From positions 62,001-126,000 of the forward strand of contig NZ_JAQZAJ010000002.1 of assembly GCF_028737195.1 (NCBI RefSeq): a stretch of 64,000 bases of DNA, written 5' to 3'. The stretch comes from Pseudovibrio exalbescens. GTDB taxonomy: Bacteria; Pseudomonadota; Alphaproteobacteria; Rhizobiales; Stappiaceae. The position numbers were made by a program, and so were the translations under genes. The notes below the pieces were generated by a model. The model worked only from the letters and a program-made list of their open reading frames with translations, was not told the origin of the DNA and ran no database searches. Positions within the stretch are counted from its first letter, which is position 1. Each line of letters opens with the position of its first letter. Below are positions 42,385 to 52,070 of the stretch, piece after piece.

Positions 42385-42891
42385 ATGCAAGCACGTATCC
42401 TGATCACTGCCATTATGGCTCTAGGTATCTCTGGCGCAGCGGCCCATGCGCAGTCAGCCAATCTGGTTAAACAGAACCGGGACTGGGGTGCTTACACGTT
42501 TAGCGGTCAGAACGGCAAAATCTGCTACGCGGTATCAAAGCCAACGCAGCTGTTGCCCACGGACCGTAACCACGGCGACGTATTTTTCTTCGTCTCGACC
42601 CGCCCTAACGAGCAGGTCAACAACGAACCAAGCGTCATTGTAGGTTACAATTTCCGTGAAGGCTCCACTGTGACAGCAAACGTGGACGGCACCACATTCA
42701 CAATGTTTACCAAGGGCGACGGCGCTTGGGTGCAGAACGCTGCAGAAGAGCAGCGTCTGATAAACGCTATGAAAGCCGGTCGAGAAATGACCATTTCCGG
42801 TGTATCCGGACGCGGCACTCAGACCACATACAAGTTCTCTTTGAGCGGCATTACAGCTTCCATCAATGATGCGAATGCGGCTTGCCGTTAA
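42385..42891 (+). CDS. Invasion-associated locus B (IalB) family protein
   Basis: A 168-residue exported protein of the IalB family, which is widespread in alphaproteobacteria and often, despite its name, not virulence-related. A signal peptide (MQARILITAIMALGISGAAAHAQ) is followed by the family core: DWGAYTFSGQNGKICYAVSKPT, DVFFFVSTRPNEQVNNEPSVIVGYNF, KGDGAWVQNAAEEQRLINAMKAG and TYKFSLSG. Cysteines at CYAVSK and at the very end (NAACR) may form a disulfide. The ATG at 42385 is used because it starts the signal peptide; an ATG at 42337 is possible. Confidence 0.85.
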   Translation: MQARILITAIMALGISGAAAHAQSANLVKQNRDWGAYTFSGQNGKICYAVSKPTQLLPTDRNHGDVFFFVSTRPNEQVNNEPSVIVGYNFREGSTVTANVDGTTFTMFTKGDGAWVQNAAEEQRLINAMKAGREMTISGVSGRGTQTTYKFSLSGITASINDANAACR

Positions 42892-43043
42892 ACACTAGGT
42901 ATTGGCAGAGGCAAAACGGGCAGACGCGATTTTCTGATTTATATTCTCAAACAGAAACTTAGCAAAACTCGGCGCACGATTTGGGCTTTAAACCATCAAA
43001 AGCCCTTTCAACCTCCGCAAATTCAGGTATAACGACGCCTAAC

Positions 43044-43077
43044 GGGCGGTGGCGAAAACGCTGCCGCCCATTATATT
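43044..43077 (+). terminator. Terminator downstream of the IalB-family gene
   Basis: GGGCGGTGGCG pairs with CGCTGCCGCCC (two G-U pairs) around an AAAA loop, followed by ATTATATTT. A weaker GGGCTTT/AAAGCCC hairpin lies 60 bases upstream (42983-43005). Confidence 0.65.
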
Positions 43078-43157
43078 TGCAAGGAACGCAGAGCGCGCCG
43101 CACATTGCGAGCAGCTGCGCTGCAAACGACAATAAACGAGCTTAAAGAGTAGACCCC

Positions 43158-44411
43158 ATGGCGATTTCGCTGGACATCGCGCACAAGCATAGCGACCCAC
43201 TCATCAAGATTGCTGCGGTAGACGACGAAGCTGTGGCCAAATCTGCCGATGAGAAACCAACCCTGATCGGCTTGGACAGGACGGACCTCGGCAAGGCGCT
43301 GGAAGCGGTCGGCGTAGCCCCGAAGCAGGTGCGCATGCGTGTCAACCAGCTTTGGCATTGGCTCTATGTTCGCGGCATTTCCGACTTCGACAAGATGACG
43401 AACGTCTCAAAAGAGCTGCGTAATCGCCTGAAGTTCGCTTACACCATTGCCCGCCCTGAAATCGTCAGTGAACAGGTTTCTGTAGACGGCACCCGCAAAT
43501 GGCTATTCCGTTTCCCCTCCCGCGGCGCTGGTAAGCCCGTGGAAGTAGAGACAGTTTACATCCCGGAGGAAGACCGCGGCACGCTCTGCATTTCCTCTCA
43601 GGTCGGCTGCACCCTCACTTGCACTTTCTGTCATACCGGCACACAGAAGCTGGTACGCAATCTGACTGCTGAGGAAATTCTCTCCCAGCTCCTCATTGCC
43701 AAAGACCGCCTCAACGACTTTCCTGACGCGGATGCCCCGGAAGGTGCGCTGGAGAACAACTCCAACCGCCGCCGCATCACCAATATTGTAATGATGGGCA
43801 TGGGTGAGCCGCTCTACAACTTCGAGAGTGTCAAGAAGGCACTGTTGATTGCGTCTGACGGCGACGGCCTGTCGCTTTCAAAGCGCCGCATCACTCTTTC
43901 AACTTCCGGCGTTGTTCCAATGATCGAGCGAACCGGTGACGAAATCGGTTGCATGCTGGCGATCTCTCTCCACGCCGTCAATGATGAGCTGCGCGACGAG
44001 ATTGTACCAATCAACCGCAAGTACAAGCTGGAACAGCTGCTTGACGCCTGCCGCAACTATCCGGGCCTGTCCAACGCCAAGCGTATCACCTTTGAATACG
44101 TGATGCTGAAGGGCGTTAATGACAGTCTCGACGATGCCAAGAAACTGGTGAAGCTGCTCCAAGGCATTCCGGCGAAAATCAACCTTTTGCCATTCAACCC
44201 ATGGCCGGGCTCGCCCTATGAGTGCTCAGAGTGGGAACAGATTGAAGCGTTTGCTGATGTTGTTAATCGTGCAGGCTATGCGTCCCCAATCCGCACCCCG
44301 CGCGGCCGGGACATCTTCGCGGCTTGTGGCCAGCTGAAGTCCGCGTCCGAACGTCTTCGCAAGACTGAGCGCGAAGCACTCGAAAAAGCTCAAGCGGCTG
44401 GCGAAGCCTAA
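43158..44411 (+). CDS. rlmN: 23S rRNA (adenine-2503-C2)-methyltransferase / tRNA methyltransferase RlmN
   Basis: Radical-SAM enzyme that methylates C2 of A2503 in 23S rRNA (and A37 in some tRNAs). 417 residues. The radical-SAM cluster is CTLTCTFC (CxxxCxxC), followed by [14 protein letters not shown] and the C-terminal segment [12 protein letters not shown], with methylated Cys in FAACGQL. Start ATG (43158) without a strong Shine-Dalgarno. It appears monocistronic. Confidence 0.97.
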   Translation: MAISLDIAHKHSDPLIKIAAVDDEAVAKSADEKPTLIGLDRTDLGKALEAVGVAPKQVRMRVNQLWHWLYVRGISDFDKMTNVSKELRNRLKFAYTIARPEIVSEQVSVDGTRKWLFRFPSRGAGKPVEVETVYIPEEDRGTLCISSQVGCTLTCTFCHTGTQKLVRNLTAEEILSQLLIAKDRLNDFPDADAPEGALENNSNRRRITNIVMMGMGEPLYNFESVKKALLIASDGDGLSLSKRRITLSTSGVVPMIERTGDEIGCMLAISLHAVNDELRDEIVPINRKYKLEQLLDACRNYPGLSNAKRITFEYVMLKGVNDSLDDAKKLVKLLQGIPAKINLLPFNPWPGSPYECSEWEQIEAFADVVNRAGYASPIRTPRGRDIFAACGQLKSASERLRKTEREALEKAQAAGEA

Positions 44412-44433
44412 GCTTTTCTTAGACAATGCTTTC

Positions 44434-44473
44434 TCTCGGGCGTGCAAAACGCTCGCCCGAGATCTCCCCCTTT
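44434..44473 (+). terminator. Rho-independent terminator after rlmN
   Basis: TCTCGGGCG pairs with CGCCCGAGA around an 11-base loop, followed by TCTCCCCCTTTTCT, 22 bases after the rlmN stop. Confidence 0.7.
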
Positions 44474-44593
44474 TCTCCGCTCTCCCCGCTGGACATTCAG
44501 GCATGAACTTGCGATCTGTTTTGCAGCAGGGGTTCGGCACTCTTGAAAGTTGCGCGGAGCGCCTGCTCAGACCAACAAAATTTGGGGCATGAG

Positions 44594-45061
44594 ATGGTCG
44601 ATAGCAGCAAACTTTTTTTCCAGCTAATGAGGATAATCTGCGGGTTCATCGCCGCAGTGATCGCTGCTGGCCTGTTTTTCTCATGGGGCTATTTCCGCGC
44701 CAGCGGTCCGGACACAGACCCAATTGGTTTTATCGCCATGATGGGCTCAACCGTCGTCTCTGCCAGTATGATCGGCTCCCTCGCCCTGATTCCGGCCGTA
44801 TTTGCCGTCGGCTTTGCTGAGACAATGCGCTGGAAAGGTGTTGTCTATCATGTGGGCGCAGCTGGCCTTATCGCCTTGGCCATCTGGTCCATAGGCGATC
44901 AACTGCCCTCTGATGGAACATCGCTTGCCCTTCGCCCGGGCTCATCCATTGTCACATCTGCAGGCTTCATCGCAGGCTTTGCTTACTGGCTGGTCGCCGG
45001 ACGCAAGTCCGGATGCTGGTGGATTGGTCAGCAAAACGATCAAAACCGCCACCCGCGCTAG
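44594..45061 (+). CDS. Small membrane protein of unknown function
   Basis: A 155-residue polytopic membrane protein with four hydrophobic segments (FFQLMRIICGFIAAVIAAGLFF; VVSASMIGSLALIPAVFAVGF; VYHVGAAGLIALAIWS; IVTSAGFIAGFAYWLVAG). The C-terminus is cytosolic and basic. ATG at 44594 is preceded by GGGGCATGAG; a longer frame from 44543 lacks a better site. No family was recognised; it could belong to the alphaproteobacterial membrane proteins of uncertain role found beside translation genes. Confidence 0.65.
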   Translation: MVDSSKLFFQLMRIICGFIAAVIAAGLFFSWGYFRASGPDTDPIGFIAMMGSTVVSASMIGSLALIPAVFAVGFAETMRWKGVVYHVGAAGLIALAIWSIGDQLPSDGTSLALRPGSSIVTSAGFIAGFAYWLVAGRKSGCWWIGQQNDQNRHPR

Positions 45062-45181
45062 CATCCGCTGTTCATGAACTGGGCGGAAGACCAGAAACTG
45101 ACCTCTGCAACACGATACCCGCGTGACAGGAATTGGCCGATCTATTCGCCCAGAGCGGCCAATTCTCAAGTTCATCAAATT

Positions 45182-47617
45182 TTAGCGGTCCTTTAGCAGC
45201 CGAAGAGCGTTTGCAACCACGACCAGCGTGGCGCCCACATCTCCCAGAATGGCCGCCCATAGGCTGGAAAGACCCAGCGCTGTCAACACGACCAGCGAGC
45301 CTTTCACCACGAAAGCAAACGCTATGTTCTGACGGATGATTGCAAGCGTTCGCTTTGAATGACCTATCAGCCATGGCAAGCGCGACAAGTCATCCTTCAT
45401 CAAGGCGATATCCGCGGTTTCAATGGCGGCGTCAGAGCCGATAGCGCCCATGGCGACCCCAAAGTTCGCCCGAGCCATGGCCGGAGCATCGTTGACGCCA
45501 TCGCCAATCATCGCGACAATTGAATGCGTGCGTTCCAACTCTTCGACTGCCGCCACCTTGTCTTCCGGCAGGAGTTCGGCGCGCACTTCATCAATGCCGA
45601 CGGCCTTCGCCACTTTCTCGGCTGTCGCCTTGTTGTCGCCAGTCAACATGACGAGCTTCTGAACGCCAGCGTCATGGAGGTCCTTGACCAAGGCAGCCGC
45701 AGTCTCGCGGATCTTGTCCGAAAGAGCAATTACCCCACAAACATGGTGATCCGTTCCAACCAGAACCACGGTCTTGCCATCAGCTTCAAGTTCGGCAGCG
45801 AGCGTATTGGCTTCTCCAATGTCGAAACGCTTTTCCTGCAGGAAGCGGCGCGATCCGAGCCAGTAGGTCTTGCCATCCCGCTGACCCAACAAACCACGCC
45901 CCGGCAACAGTTCCACGTTTTCGGCGGGCTCGTACTCGACGCCCTCCTCATTTGCGCATTCCGCTATGGCCTGCGCAAGGGGATGGGAACTGCGCGCCTC
46001 CAGTGACGCTGCTCTTCGCAGCAATTCATGCACGCCATGGCCGTTCAGCGGCACGATATCAGTGACCGTTGGTCGTCCCTCAGTAATCGTTCCGGTCTTG
46101 TCAAAGGCAAGCGCTGTAAGGTGCGCGGGCAGTTCCAGGTAAACACCACCCTTGATGAGCACGCCATTGCGGGCAGCAGAGGTGAGCCCTGCCACGATTG
46201 AAACAGGTGTTGAAATAACCAATGCACAGGGGCAGGCAATCACGAGCAGAACAAGCGCGCGGTAAAACCACTCCTCCCACGAGGTGCCAAACAGCACTGG
46301 CGGCGCAACCGCCATCAAAAGCGCAAGCACCATGACAGCCGGGGTATAAACTCGAGCAAATTTGTCTACCCATTGCTCAGCTGCCGCACGTCGCCCTTGA
46401 GCATCGCTCACCATGCGAATGATGCGCGCCAGCATGGTATCGTCTGCGCCCTTGGTAGCTTCAACCTCAAAGGTGCCTTCACCATTGATCGTGCCAGCAT
46501 AAACGTCCGCACCGACTTCCTTCATCACGGGCACGCTTTCACCTGTGATCGGAGCCTGATCCACGCTGCCGATGCCTGACCGAACGACGCCATCCAGAGG
46601 AATGCGGTCTCCGCCGCGCACCACAAAAACCGTCCCTGGCACAACGGACTTGACGTCCACTACGTCTTCCCGACCATCAGAGTGCTTAATGCGTACAGTG
46701 CTTGGCGCAATATCCATCAAGGCGGCAACAGCCTTGCGGGCCCGCCCGACACTCCAGCTCTCCAGATACAGCGATAGAGAGAACAGGAAGGCGACTGTTG
46801 CCCCTTCAAACCACTCGCCAATCCCGATGGCACCAGCCACGGCCACCATCATGAGAAGGTTCATGTCCGGGCGCAGCGTTTTCAGCGCGTACCAGGCTTT
46901 GGGAGCAACCAACCGAGCACCTGCAAAAATCGCAGCAAGATAAACGATCTCAACGCCCAGTGACGGCGTGCCTGAAAGAACCTGAAGGAGGTCAGGCTGT
47001 GAACCCGATCCAAGGTACTGAACAGCCTGCAGAACAAGAGCGATCCCCCACAGGATGCCTGAGGCCAGCGTGAATGAACCAAGGCGCTTGTGCATCCGCT
47101 CTCGTGCTTCATCGGCTTCGCTGTCGACGAATGGCGTAGCCTTCATGCCTGTAGCGTTCACGGCTTTGATGATGGTTTGATCGCTAACATTGCTGGCTGT
47201 TGGTGAGACTATCATCTTGGTGTTGAGGATATCGAAGCCAAGATTGTCGGCGGATCCAACAACAGGCCCGACAGCTCGGCGCAAAATGCCGATTTCCTCC
47301 GCGCAGCACAGACCCTCTACTCGGAAAGAACGCGCCCCGTTCCAGTCTTTCACGTCCGGAAGGGCTTTTTCACCACTACAGCAGCCACAACTCTCCGAGG
47401 CTTTTATGGGTCGTGGTTCGGGTTCAGCTTCCGAACTGCAGCAGGTGTCGGCTTTCGCCCCGCCTTCTTTCGCTTCGCTGCCACTAGCCCCCTGTTCGGC
47501 GGCGTGAACATGTGCGCTGCAGCCGCAGTCAGAACCGACATGCGCGACGTGATGATGCGCACCAACATGTGCTTTAGAGCTACCACAACAGGAAGCGTGA
47601 GCCATCTTGTCAGACAT
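45182..47617 (-). CDS. zntA: Heavy-metal P1B-type ATPase (Zn2+/Cd2+/Pb2+ type)
   Basis: Inner-membrane metal exporter, 811 residues. An unusually long Cys/His-rich N-terminus (residues 1-90, with CC near 10, CGC near 31, CC near 59, CGCC near 78, plus His-rich HHHVAHV) leads into an HMA-like domain with a CCAEE site. The core shows CPC in VIACPCALVIST, the phosphorylation motif DKTGT, TGDN and GDGVNDAP. The Cys-Pro-Cys type and GLCCAEE are typical of Zn/Cd exporters (ZntA/CadA). No metalloregulator is encoded beside it, so control is unlinked or absent in the window. Confidence 0.93.
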   Translation of the reverse strand: MSDKMAHASCCGSSKAHVGAHHHVAHVGSDCGCSAHVHAAEQGASGSEAKEGGAKADTCCSSEAEPEPRPIKASESCGCCSGEKALPDVKDWNGARSFRVEGLCCAEEIGILRRAVGPVVGSADNLGFDILNTKMIVSPTASNVSDQTIIKAVNATGMKATPFVDSEADEARERMHKRLGSFTLASGILWGIALVLQAVQYLGSGSQPDLLQVLSGTPSLGVEIVYLAAIFAGARLVAPKAWYALKTLRPDMNLLMMVAVAGAIGIGEWFEGATVAFLFSLSLYLESWSVGRARKAVAALMDIAPSTVRIKHSDGREDVVDVKSVVPGTVFVVRGGDRIPLDGVVRSGIGSVDQAPITGESVPVMKEVGADVYAGTINGEGTFEVEATKGADDTMLARIIRMVSDAQGRRAAAEQWVDKFARVYTPAVMVLALLMAVAPPVLFGTSWEEWFYRALVLLVIACPCALVISTPVSIVAGLTSAARNGVLIKGGVYLELPAHLTALAFDKTGTITEGRPTVTDIVPLNGHGVHELLRRAASLEARSSHPLAQAIAECANEEGVEYEPAENVELLPGRGLLGQRDGKTYWLGSRRFLQEKRFDIGEANTLAAELEADGKTVVLVGTDHHVCGVIALSDKIRETAAALVKDLHDAGVQKLVMLTGDNKATAEKVAKAVGIDEVRAELLPEDKVAAVEELERTHSIVAMIGDGVNDAPAMARANFGVAMGAIGSDAAIETADIALMKDDLSRLPWLIGHSKRTLAIIRQNIAFAFVVKGSLVVLTALGLSSLWAAILGDVGATLVVVANALRLLKDR

Positions 47618-47737
47618 CCTTTTTCTCCATGCAAATCACTTCGCACTTAGAGATAGGACCTCTAGTCGCTGTAGCTTCAACCCCTATTTGCGAAAAACTC
47701 GCAGATAAGCAATGAGCCGGATAGGAGCAGACGATTT

Positions 47738-48229
47738 TTAAAGCTTGCTGATGCCGTTTTTATCCGGGCATTTTTCCAACGCACCAGCCACGGTGAGACC
47801 GCCGCCAATCAGCGCATTCGGCCAGATTTCCGCCAGCGGCACCAGCACAAAAGCCCGCTCCATCATGCGCGGATGGGGCACGCTGAGAACGTCATCTTCC
47901 ACTCGGGTTTCCCCATAAAGCAGAACGTCAATGTCAATGGTCCGTGGGCCCCAGCGTTCATCACGCACACGCCCAAGCTGTTTCTCGATACCAAGGCACG
48001 CCTCAAGCAGGCGCTTTGGTGACAAATGGGTTTTGACGGTAACGCAGCAGTTGCGGTAGTCGTCCTGCGGCACGGGCCCCCACGGAGGGGTGCGGTAGTC
48101 TGAGGACCTTCCCACCACCTCAATGCCCTCAAACGCAGACAGAGCTGAAATCGCCGCCTCAATGTAGGACTTGGTATCGCCCATGTTGGAGCCAAGGCCC
48201 AAGGCGGCCATCACCACATTACTCTGCAT
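47738..48229 (-). CDS. folK: 6-hydroxymethyl-7,8-dihydropterin pyrophosphokinase
   Basis: Folate pathway enzyme (163 residues) that pyrophosphorylates 6-hydroxymethyldihydropterin. Motifs are GLGSNMGD near the start, YRTPPWGPVPQDDYRNC, and the HPPK signature RWGPRTIDIDVLLYG followed by PHPRMMERAFVLVPL. The ATG at 48229 overlaps the folP stop by 11 bases; an upstream ATG at 48247 is also in frame. Its substrate is passed to FolP, encoded by the gene just upstream. Confidence 0.95.
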   Translation of the reverse strand: MQSNVVMAALGLGSNMGDTKSYIEAAISALSAFEGIEVVGRSSDYRTPPWGPVPQDDYRNCCVTVKTHLSPKRLLEACLGIEKQLGRVRDERWGPRTIDIDVLLYGETRVEDDVLSVPHPRMMERAFVLVPLAEIWPNALIGGGLTVAGALEKCPDKNGISKL

Positions 48230-49091
48230 ATCGCCCGCCCATTTCATTCATGGCTTGCACAATTCGCACGGCATCCGCGTGCGGTTTCACATCGTGAGCC
48301 CGCACAATTTGTGCTCCAGCCTGCAACGCCAGCACATGTACACTGAGCGACCCAAACAAGCGCTCCTCCGTCTCCACATTTAACACATGCCCCACCATGC
48401 GCTTGCGCGAGGCACCAGCCAGGACCGGACGTCCCCACTTCTTCAACGCGGAAAAGTTCTGAAGCACTTGATAGTTTTGTTCAAGGGTCTTGCCGAACCC
48501 GAACCCCGGATCGAGTATTTGGTGGTGACTGGGAATGCCCGCATCATCCGCCAACTTCAACGAGCGCTCAAAGAACCGATCAAGTTCCGAGAGGATATCA
48601 AGGGCAGGATCCGCCTCGGTCCGGTTATGCATCATGATCACCGGCACATTCGCCTCAGCCACCACGGCCGCCATATCCGGGTCTTTTTGCAGCCCCCATA
48701 CATCGTTGATGATATGAGCCCCTGCGGCAACCGCCGCCCGTGCCACGCTCGCCTTGTACGTATCAATTGAAATGAGAACGCCCAGACCCTTGATGCGCTC
48801 CAGTACAGGCAGTACGCGCGACAACTCCTCATCAGCTGCCACTGGCGTCGCTCCAGGCCGCGTGCTCTCGCCCCCAACATCTAGAATGTCGGCACCTTCT
48901 GCAATCATTTGCTGAGCGTGAGCCAAAGCCTCTGCCGGGCCGTCGTGACACCCGCCATCCGAGAAACTATCCGGAGTGACATTCAAAATGCCCATCACCA
49001 GCGGGCGCTTGGAGGCCTCGAGTAAAGAACTTGAGAAAACTGCGGTCAAGGGCACCCCCGTGATCATGGCATCAGCAGCAACATTGATCAC
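48219..49091 (-). CDS. folP: Dihydropteroate synthase
   Basis: Joins dihydropterin pyrophosphate with p-aminobenzoate to make dihydropteroate; the target of sulfonamides. TIM-barrel, 290 residues: MGILNVTPDSFSDGG, DVGGESTRPGA, ISIDTYKASVAR, MMHNR, DPGFGFGK and GASRKRM, all in canonical order. The first 20 residues may be a non-conserved extension. Together with folK it forms a compact folate operon. Confidence 0.96.
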   Translation of the reverse strand: MINVAADAMITGVPLTAVFSSSLLEASKRPLVMGILNVTPDSFSDGGCHDGPAEALAHAQQMIAEGADILDVGGESTRPGATPVAADEELSRVLPVLERIKGLGVLISIDTYKASVARAAVAAGAHIINDVWGLQKDPDMAAVVAEANVPVIMMHNRTEADPALDILSELDRFFERSLKLADDAGIPSHHQILDPGFGFGKTLEQNYQVLQNFSALKKWGRPVLAGASRKRMVGHVLNVETEERLFGSLSVHVLALQAGAQIVRAHDVKPHADAVRIVQAMNEMGGRYAE

Positions 49092-49179
49092 GGGACATGC
49101 TCTTTTTTCGGCAAGAAATCAAGCCAAGGCAGGGTGTGGTGCCGGCAAACCGCACAAGAGTTGTTTCACCTCATGCATT

Positions 49180-50403
49180 CTAAGGCGCCACCTGGTCCAT
49201 CACGGGGACTTCTTTTGGAAGGATAGCATGGCCTCCCCAATACAAAATCGCGGTTAGGAACGTCATGCCGGGCAATACAACCGCAAGTGCCAGCAGCGGG
49301 TCCGGAATGAAAACCGCCACAATGGCGCTGCCCAGCAAGCCAACGCCGATCTGAACAAAACCCATCATGGCCGAAGCGGCACCTGCGATACGGGGAAACG
49401 GATGCAAGCCGCGTACAGTCATGGACGGCAAGATCAAGGCATTTGCAAAGGCAAACGCGCCCACAGGAAGCATGATGCTGAAGTAACCGGGCTCCAGATA
49501 GAAATAGCCATAGATCAGCCCTAGCCCACTTGCGACCCCGAACATAGACCCCAAAGCCGCCACAGTGTCGGATTGCAGACGCTTCATAAGCTGGCGAGTC
49601 AACACACCGCCAAGAAAGAAGCACCCGGTTTGCATCAGCATGCCCAAGCCGAACTCTGTAGGGGTCAGACCCACAACTTCAATCAGAACAAACGGCAATA
49701 CCGTGGCGAGCATGTAAAATCCACCGATGGTTAAACCTAGGATTAATGCAGGTATCAGAAACACCGGGTGGCAGAGAAGCAAGCCATATGAGGCTGCGAG
49801 CCGCTTCGGGTTTATCAGCGCCGGGTCTTTGTATCGGTTGGTCTCCGGCAACCACACCAAAACAATACCCAGCACCACGAGCCCGTAGAGCACCATGAAC
49901 GCGAAAATCGCCTCCCAACCTAGGAGCTCAAGAGTGACCCCACCAATAAGCGGCGCAAAAGCCGGCCCGGCGGCCAGCATCATGCCGATCAGGTTCATGA
50001 TCGCCGCGCCCTTGTCACCGGTGAATTGATCTCGAATGATGGCGCGAGAGACAGCAATTCCGCAGGAGGCACCAAGGCCCTGAATAAATCGGCCGATAAG
50101 CAGCCAGTCGATGGTGCTGGCCGCAAAAGCCATTAGGCTGCCGACAAGGTACGTTCCTAAAAACCATAGCAGGATGGGTCGGCGTCCATAGGCATCAGAC
50201 AGCGGCCCACATACCAATTGCGCGACTGTGAAGCCAACAAAATAGCACGTCATTGTGAGCTTGATGGTCGACATCTGGGTGCCAAACACATCAACAAGCT
50301 CCGGCATGGCCGGTGTGTAGAGCGCAAGAGAAATGGGGCCAAGTGCAACAAGCACGGCCCCAATAATTGATGCGCGTCGTTCGCTCACGAGCGGAGAGTG
50401 CAT
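49180..50403 (-). CDS. Bcr/CflA family MFS drug-efflux transporter
   Basis: 407-residue inner-membrane transporter with 12 predicted hydrophobic segments. The DHA1 group of Bcr/CflA fits: LYTPAMPELVDVFGTQ in TM1, the motif A loop GPLSDAYGRRPILLW, and motif C-like GLGASCGIAVSRAIIRDQF. It probably exports drugs or metabolites by proton antiport. Its ATG overlaps the stop of the MarR regulator gene by one base, so expression is coupled and presumably repressed by that regulator until ligand binding. Confidence 0.9.
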   Translation of the reverse strand: MHSPLVSERRASIIGAVLVALGPISLALYTPAMPELVDVFGTQMSTIKLTMTCYFVGFTVAQLVCGPLSDAYGRRPILLWFLGTYLVGSLMAFAASTIDWLLIGRFIQGLGASCGIAVSRAIIRDQFTGDKGAAIMNLIGMMLAAGPAFAPLIGGVTLELLGWEAIFAFMVLYGLVVLGIVLVWLPETNRYKDPALINPKRLAASYGLLLCHPVFLIPALILGLTIGGFYMLATVLPFVLIEVVGLTPTEFGLGMLMQTGCFFLGGVLTRQLMKRLQSDTVAALGSMFGVASGLGLIYGYFYLEPGYFSIMLPVGAFAFANALILPSMTVRGLHPFPRIAGAASAMMGFVQIGVGLLGSAIVAVFIPDPLLALAVVLPGMTFLTAILYWGGHAILPKEVPVMDQVAP

Positions 50404-50861
50404 TACGATCTGAGCTCCGACTTGGCCCCGACACTTAACTGATCACGCATTTCCCGCAGCCGATCCTGAAGTGCATCAAACTCCTCAGCTGACATATGCG
50501 GCCCTGACATCCCACGCACTTGCTCTCCAATACGCTTAAGCTGCTCTACCAGCTCCAAACCCTTGCCAGTGATCTCCGTCATTTTGCTCCGCCGATCCTC
50601 AGGATGCCGCTTTCGCTCCACAAAGCCAGCACGTTCCAGCGCATCCAGATGACCGACGACCGTCATGGGTTCCACCATCATGCCCTCTGCGACCTGGTTC
50701 TGACGCAGTCCTGGATAGTGGTAGATATAGGCAAGAACCCGAGCCATGCCGGGCGTAATCCCCATACCCTTTTTTGTGATTTCTGCTTCAAATGCGCGGC
50801 GATAGGCCCGCGCCGTATCTAGAAGTACAAATCCGAAACTTTCTCGCTCTGTCTTCGACAT
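50403..50861 (-). CDS. MarR family transcriptional regulator
   Basis: 152-residue winged-helix repressor with the recognition region QNQVAEGMMVEPMTVVGHLDALERAGFVERKRHPEDRRSKM near residues 55-95 (DRR in the wing). It sits upstream of and overlapping the efflux gene, the classical local-repressor arrangement, and probably senses a transported aromatic or lipophilic compound. A 7-bp inverted repeat 30-50 bases upstream is a candidate operator. Confidence 0.92.
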   Translation of the reverse strand: MSKTERESFGFVLLDTARAYRRAFEAEITKKGMGITPGMARVLAYIYHYPGLRQNQVAEGMMVEPMTVVGHLDALERAGFVERKRHPEDRRSKMTEITGKGLELVEQLKRIGEQVRGMSGPHMSAEEFDALQDRLREMRDQLSVGAKSELRS

Positions 50862-50890
50862 ACGCCCTCTGAAATTTTGTAAGGTAAGCT

Positions 50891-50911
50891 TATAAATAAC
50901 GCAAATTTATA
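50891..50911 (-). promoter_or_regulatory. Candidate MarR operator
   Basis: TATAAAT (50891-50897) and ATTTATA (50905-50911) form a perfect 7-bp dyad with a 7-base spacer, 30 to 50 bases upstream of the regulator's start codon. AT-rich repeats like this can arise by chance, so confidence is limited. Confidence 0.4.
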
Positions 50912-50950
50912 TCTGCAAATTGTCATTACGTAAAGTGAACATACCATGGA

Positions 50951-51895
50951 TCACAGGTTGCGAAACCTCGAAAGGTCTTGCGAAGGTGAGTAGCCGAATA
51001 ACCTTTTATACTCGCGGCTGAACTGCGATGCGCTGGCATATCCAACACGAAAGGCAGCCTGACTGGCACTCAACCCCTCCGACAACATCATTGATCGTGC
51101 TCTTTGAAGGCGAATGTTTTTGATGTACTGCAGAGGGGACTTTGAGGTGGCAGCCTTGAACCCCTCATGAAAAGAAGACGTGCTCATGCATGCAATGCGG
51201 GCCATCTCCTCCACCGTTAACGCAGAGTTGGAATACTCGCTTTTGAGCAGTTGAAGCACGCGGTTGATACCCTGCCGCTTTTCAGAAACATGGAACAGAC
51301 GCCGAAACGCCGCCCCTTGCTGCGACAAAGCCAAATGGTACAAGAGCTCGCGGTAATAGCCTTTGGTCAGAAAGCTCGCATCCCTCTCGTTGGACAAGCA
51401 TTGAACCAAACGCCAGACACAATGGCGCGCCGCACTCTCCAGCTCGAATGAGGGCCCAAAAGACTGTTCCGATGGCATAGGGCTGAACTCATCGGTGAGT
51501 TCCAGAAACAAATCTGACGCCGCACCGCGATCAATCTCGGCTTTCAGGAAACAAGCAGGCTTTTCTCGCGACGCCGCAGATACTTCCAGATCGATTGCCT
51601 CAGCGGGGCTCAATAGCAGGCAAGTGAGCGCAGCATAGTTGTTTTGCTGGCCAGCGACATGACCAACAATGGAATCGGTCGCGAAGACAAGCAAGGCTGG
51701 TTGATGTTCGGCGAGGGACACCACGGTGGGGTTGTCGAACCGGTAGACGGCGATATTTTCGTGCAACGTCTGATTTGGCCCCACCTTCGAAGCCAGCTTT
51801 TTCAATCCGTCATTGAGCCAATCCATTGAGGACAGGAGCATTCCACCATAGCCTGAGGCTGCCCGCTTTTTCAGGAGGCACAGCCAATCCAACAT
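50951..51895 (-). CDS. AraC family transcriptional regulator
   Basis: 314 residues. The N-terminal part resembles the AraC_N (type II) ligand domain (NIAVYRFDNPTVVSLAEHQPALLVFA), and the C-terminal tandem HTH is complete (LTVEEMARIACMSTSSFHEGFKAATSKSPLQYIKNIRLQRA; ASQAAFRVGYASASQFSREYKRLFGYSP). The start may be internal (an ATG near residue 19). Its target is unknown; the closest candidate is the divergent orphan gene, or an unlinked operon. Confidence 0.9.
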   Translation of the reverse strand: MLDWLCLLKKRAASGYGGMLLSSMDWLNDGLKKLASKVGPNQTLHENIAVYRFDNPTVVSLAEHQPALLVFATDSIVGHVAGQQNNYAALTCLLLSPAEAIDLEVSAASREKPACFLKAEIDRGAASDLFLELTDEFSPMPSEQSFGPSFELESAARHCVWRLVQCLSNERDASFLTKGYYRELLYHLALSQQGAAFRRLFHVSEKRQGINRVLQLLKSEYSNSALTVEEMARIACMSTSSFHEGFKAATSKSPLQYIKNIRLQRARSMMLSEGLSASQAAFRVGYASASQFSREYKRLFGYSPSQDLSRFRNL

Positions 51896-52070
51896 ACCAT
51901 CAGGACTTCTAGTTGACTCAAATAGTCAGGATTGCAATGCGATAAACTACGCAGTCTAATGAAGCGCATTCGGCCCTACGTAATTGTTGCGCGACCATAG
52001 AACTGACACACCTGATCTATACGTAACTAGGCAATACTTAAGTTCATCGGGGTACGCCCGGGAGGCATGC

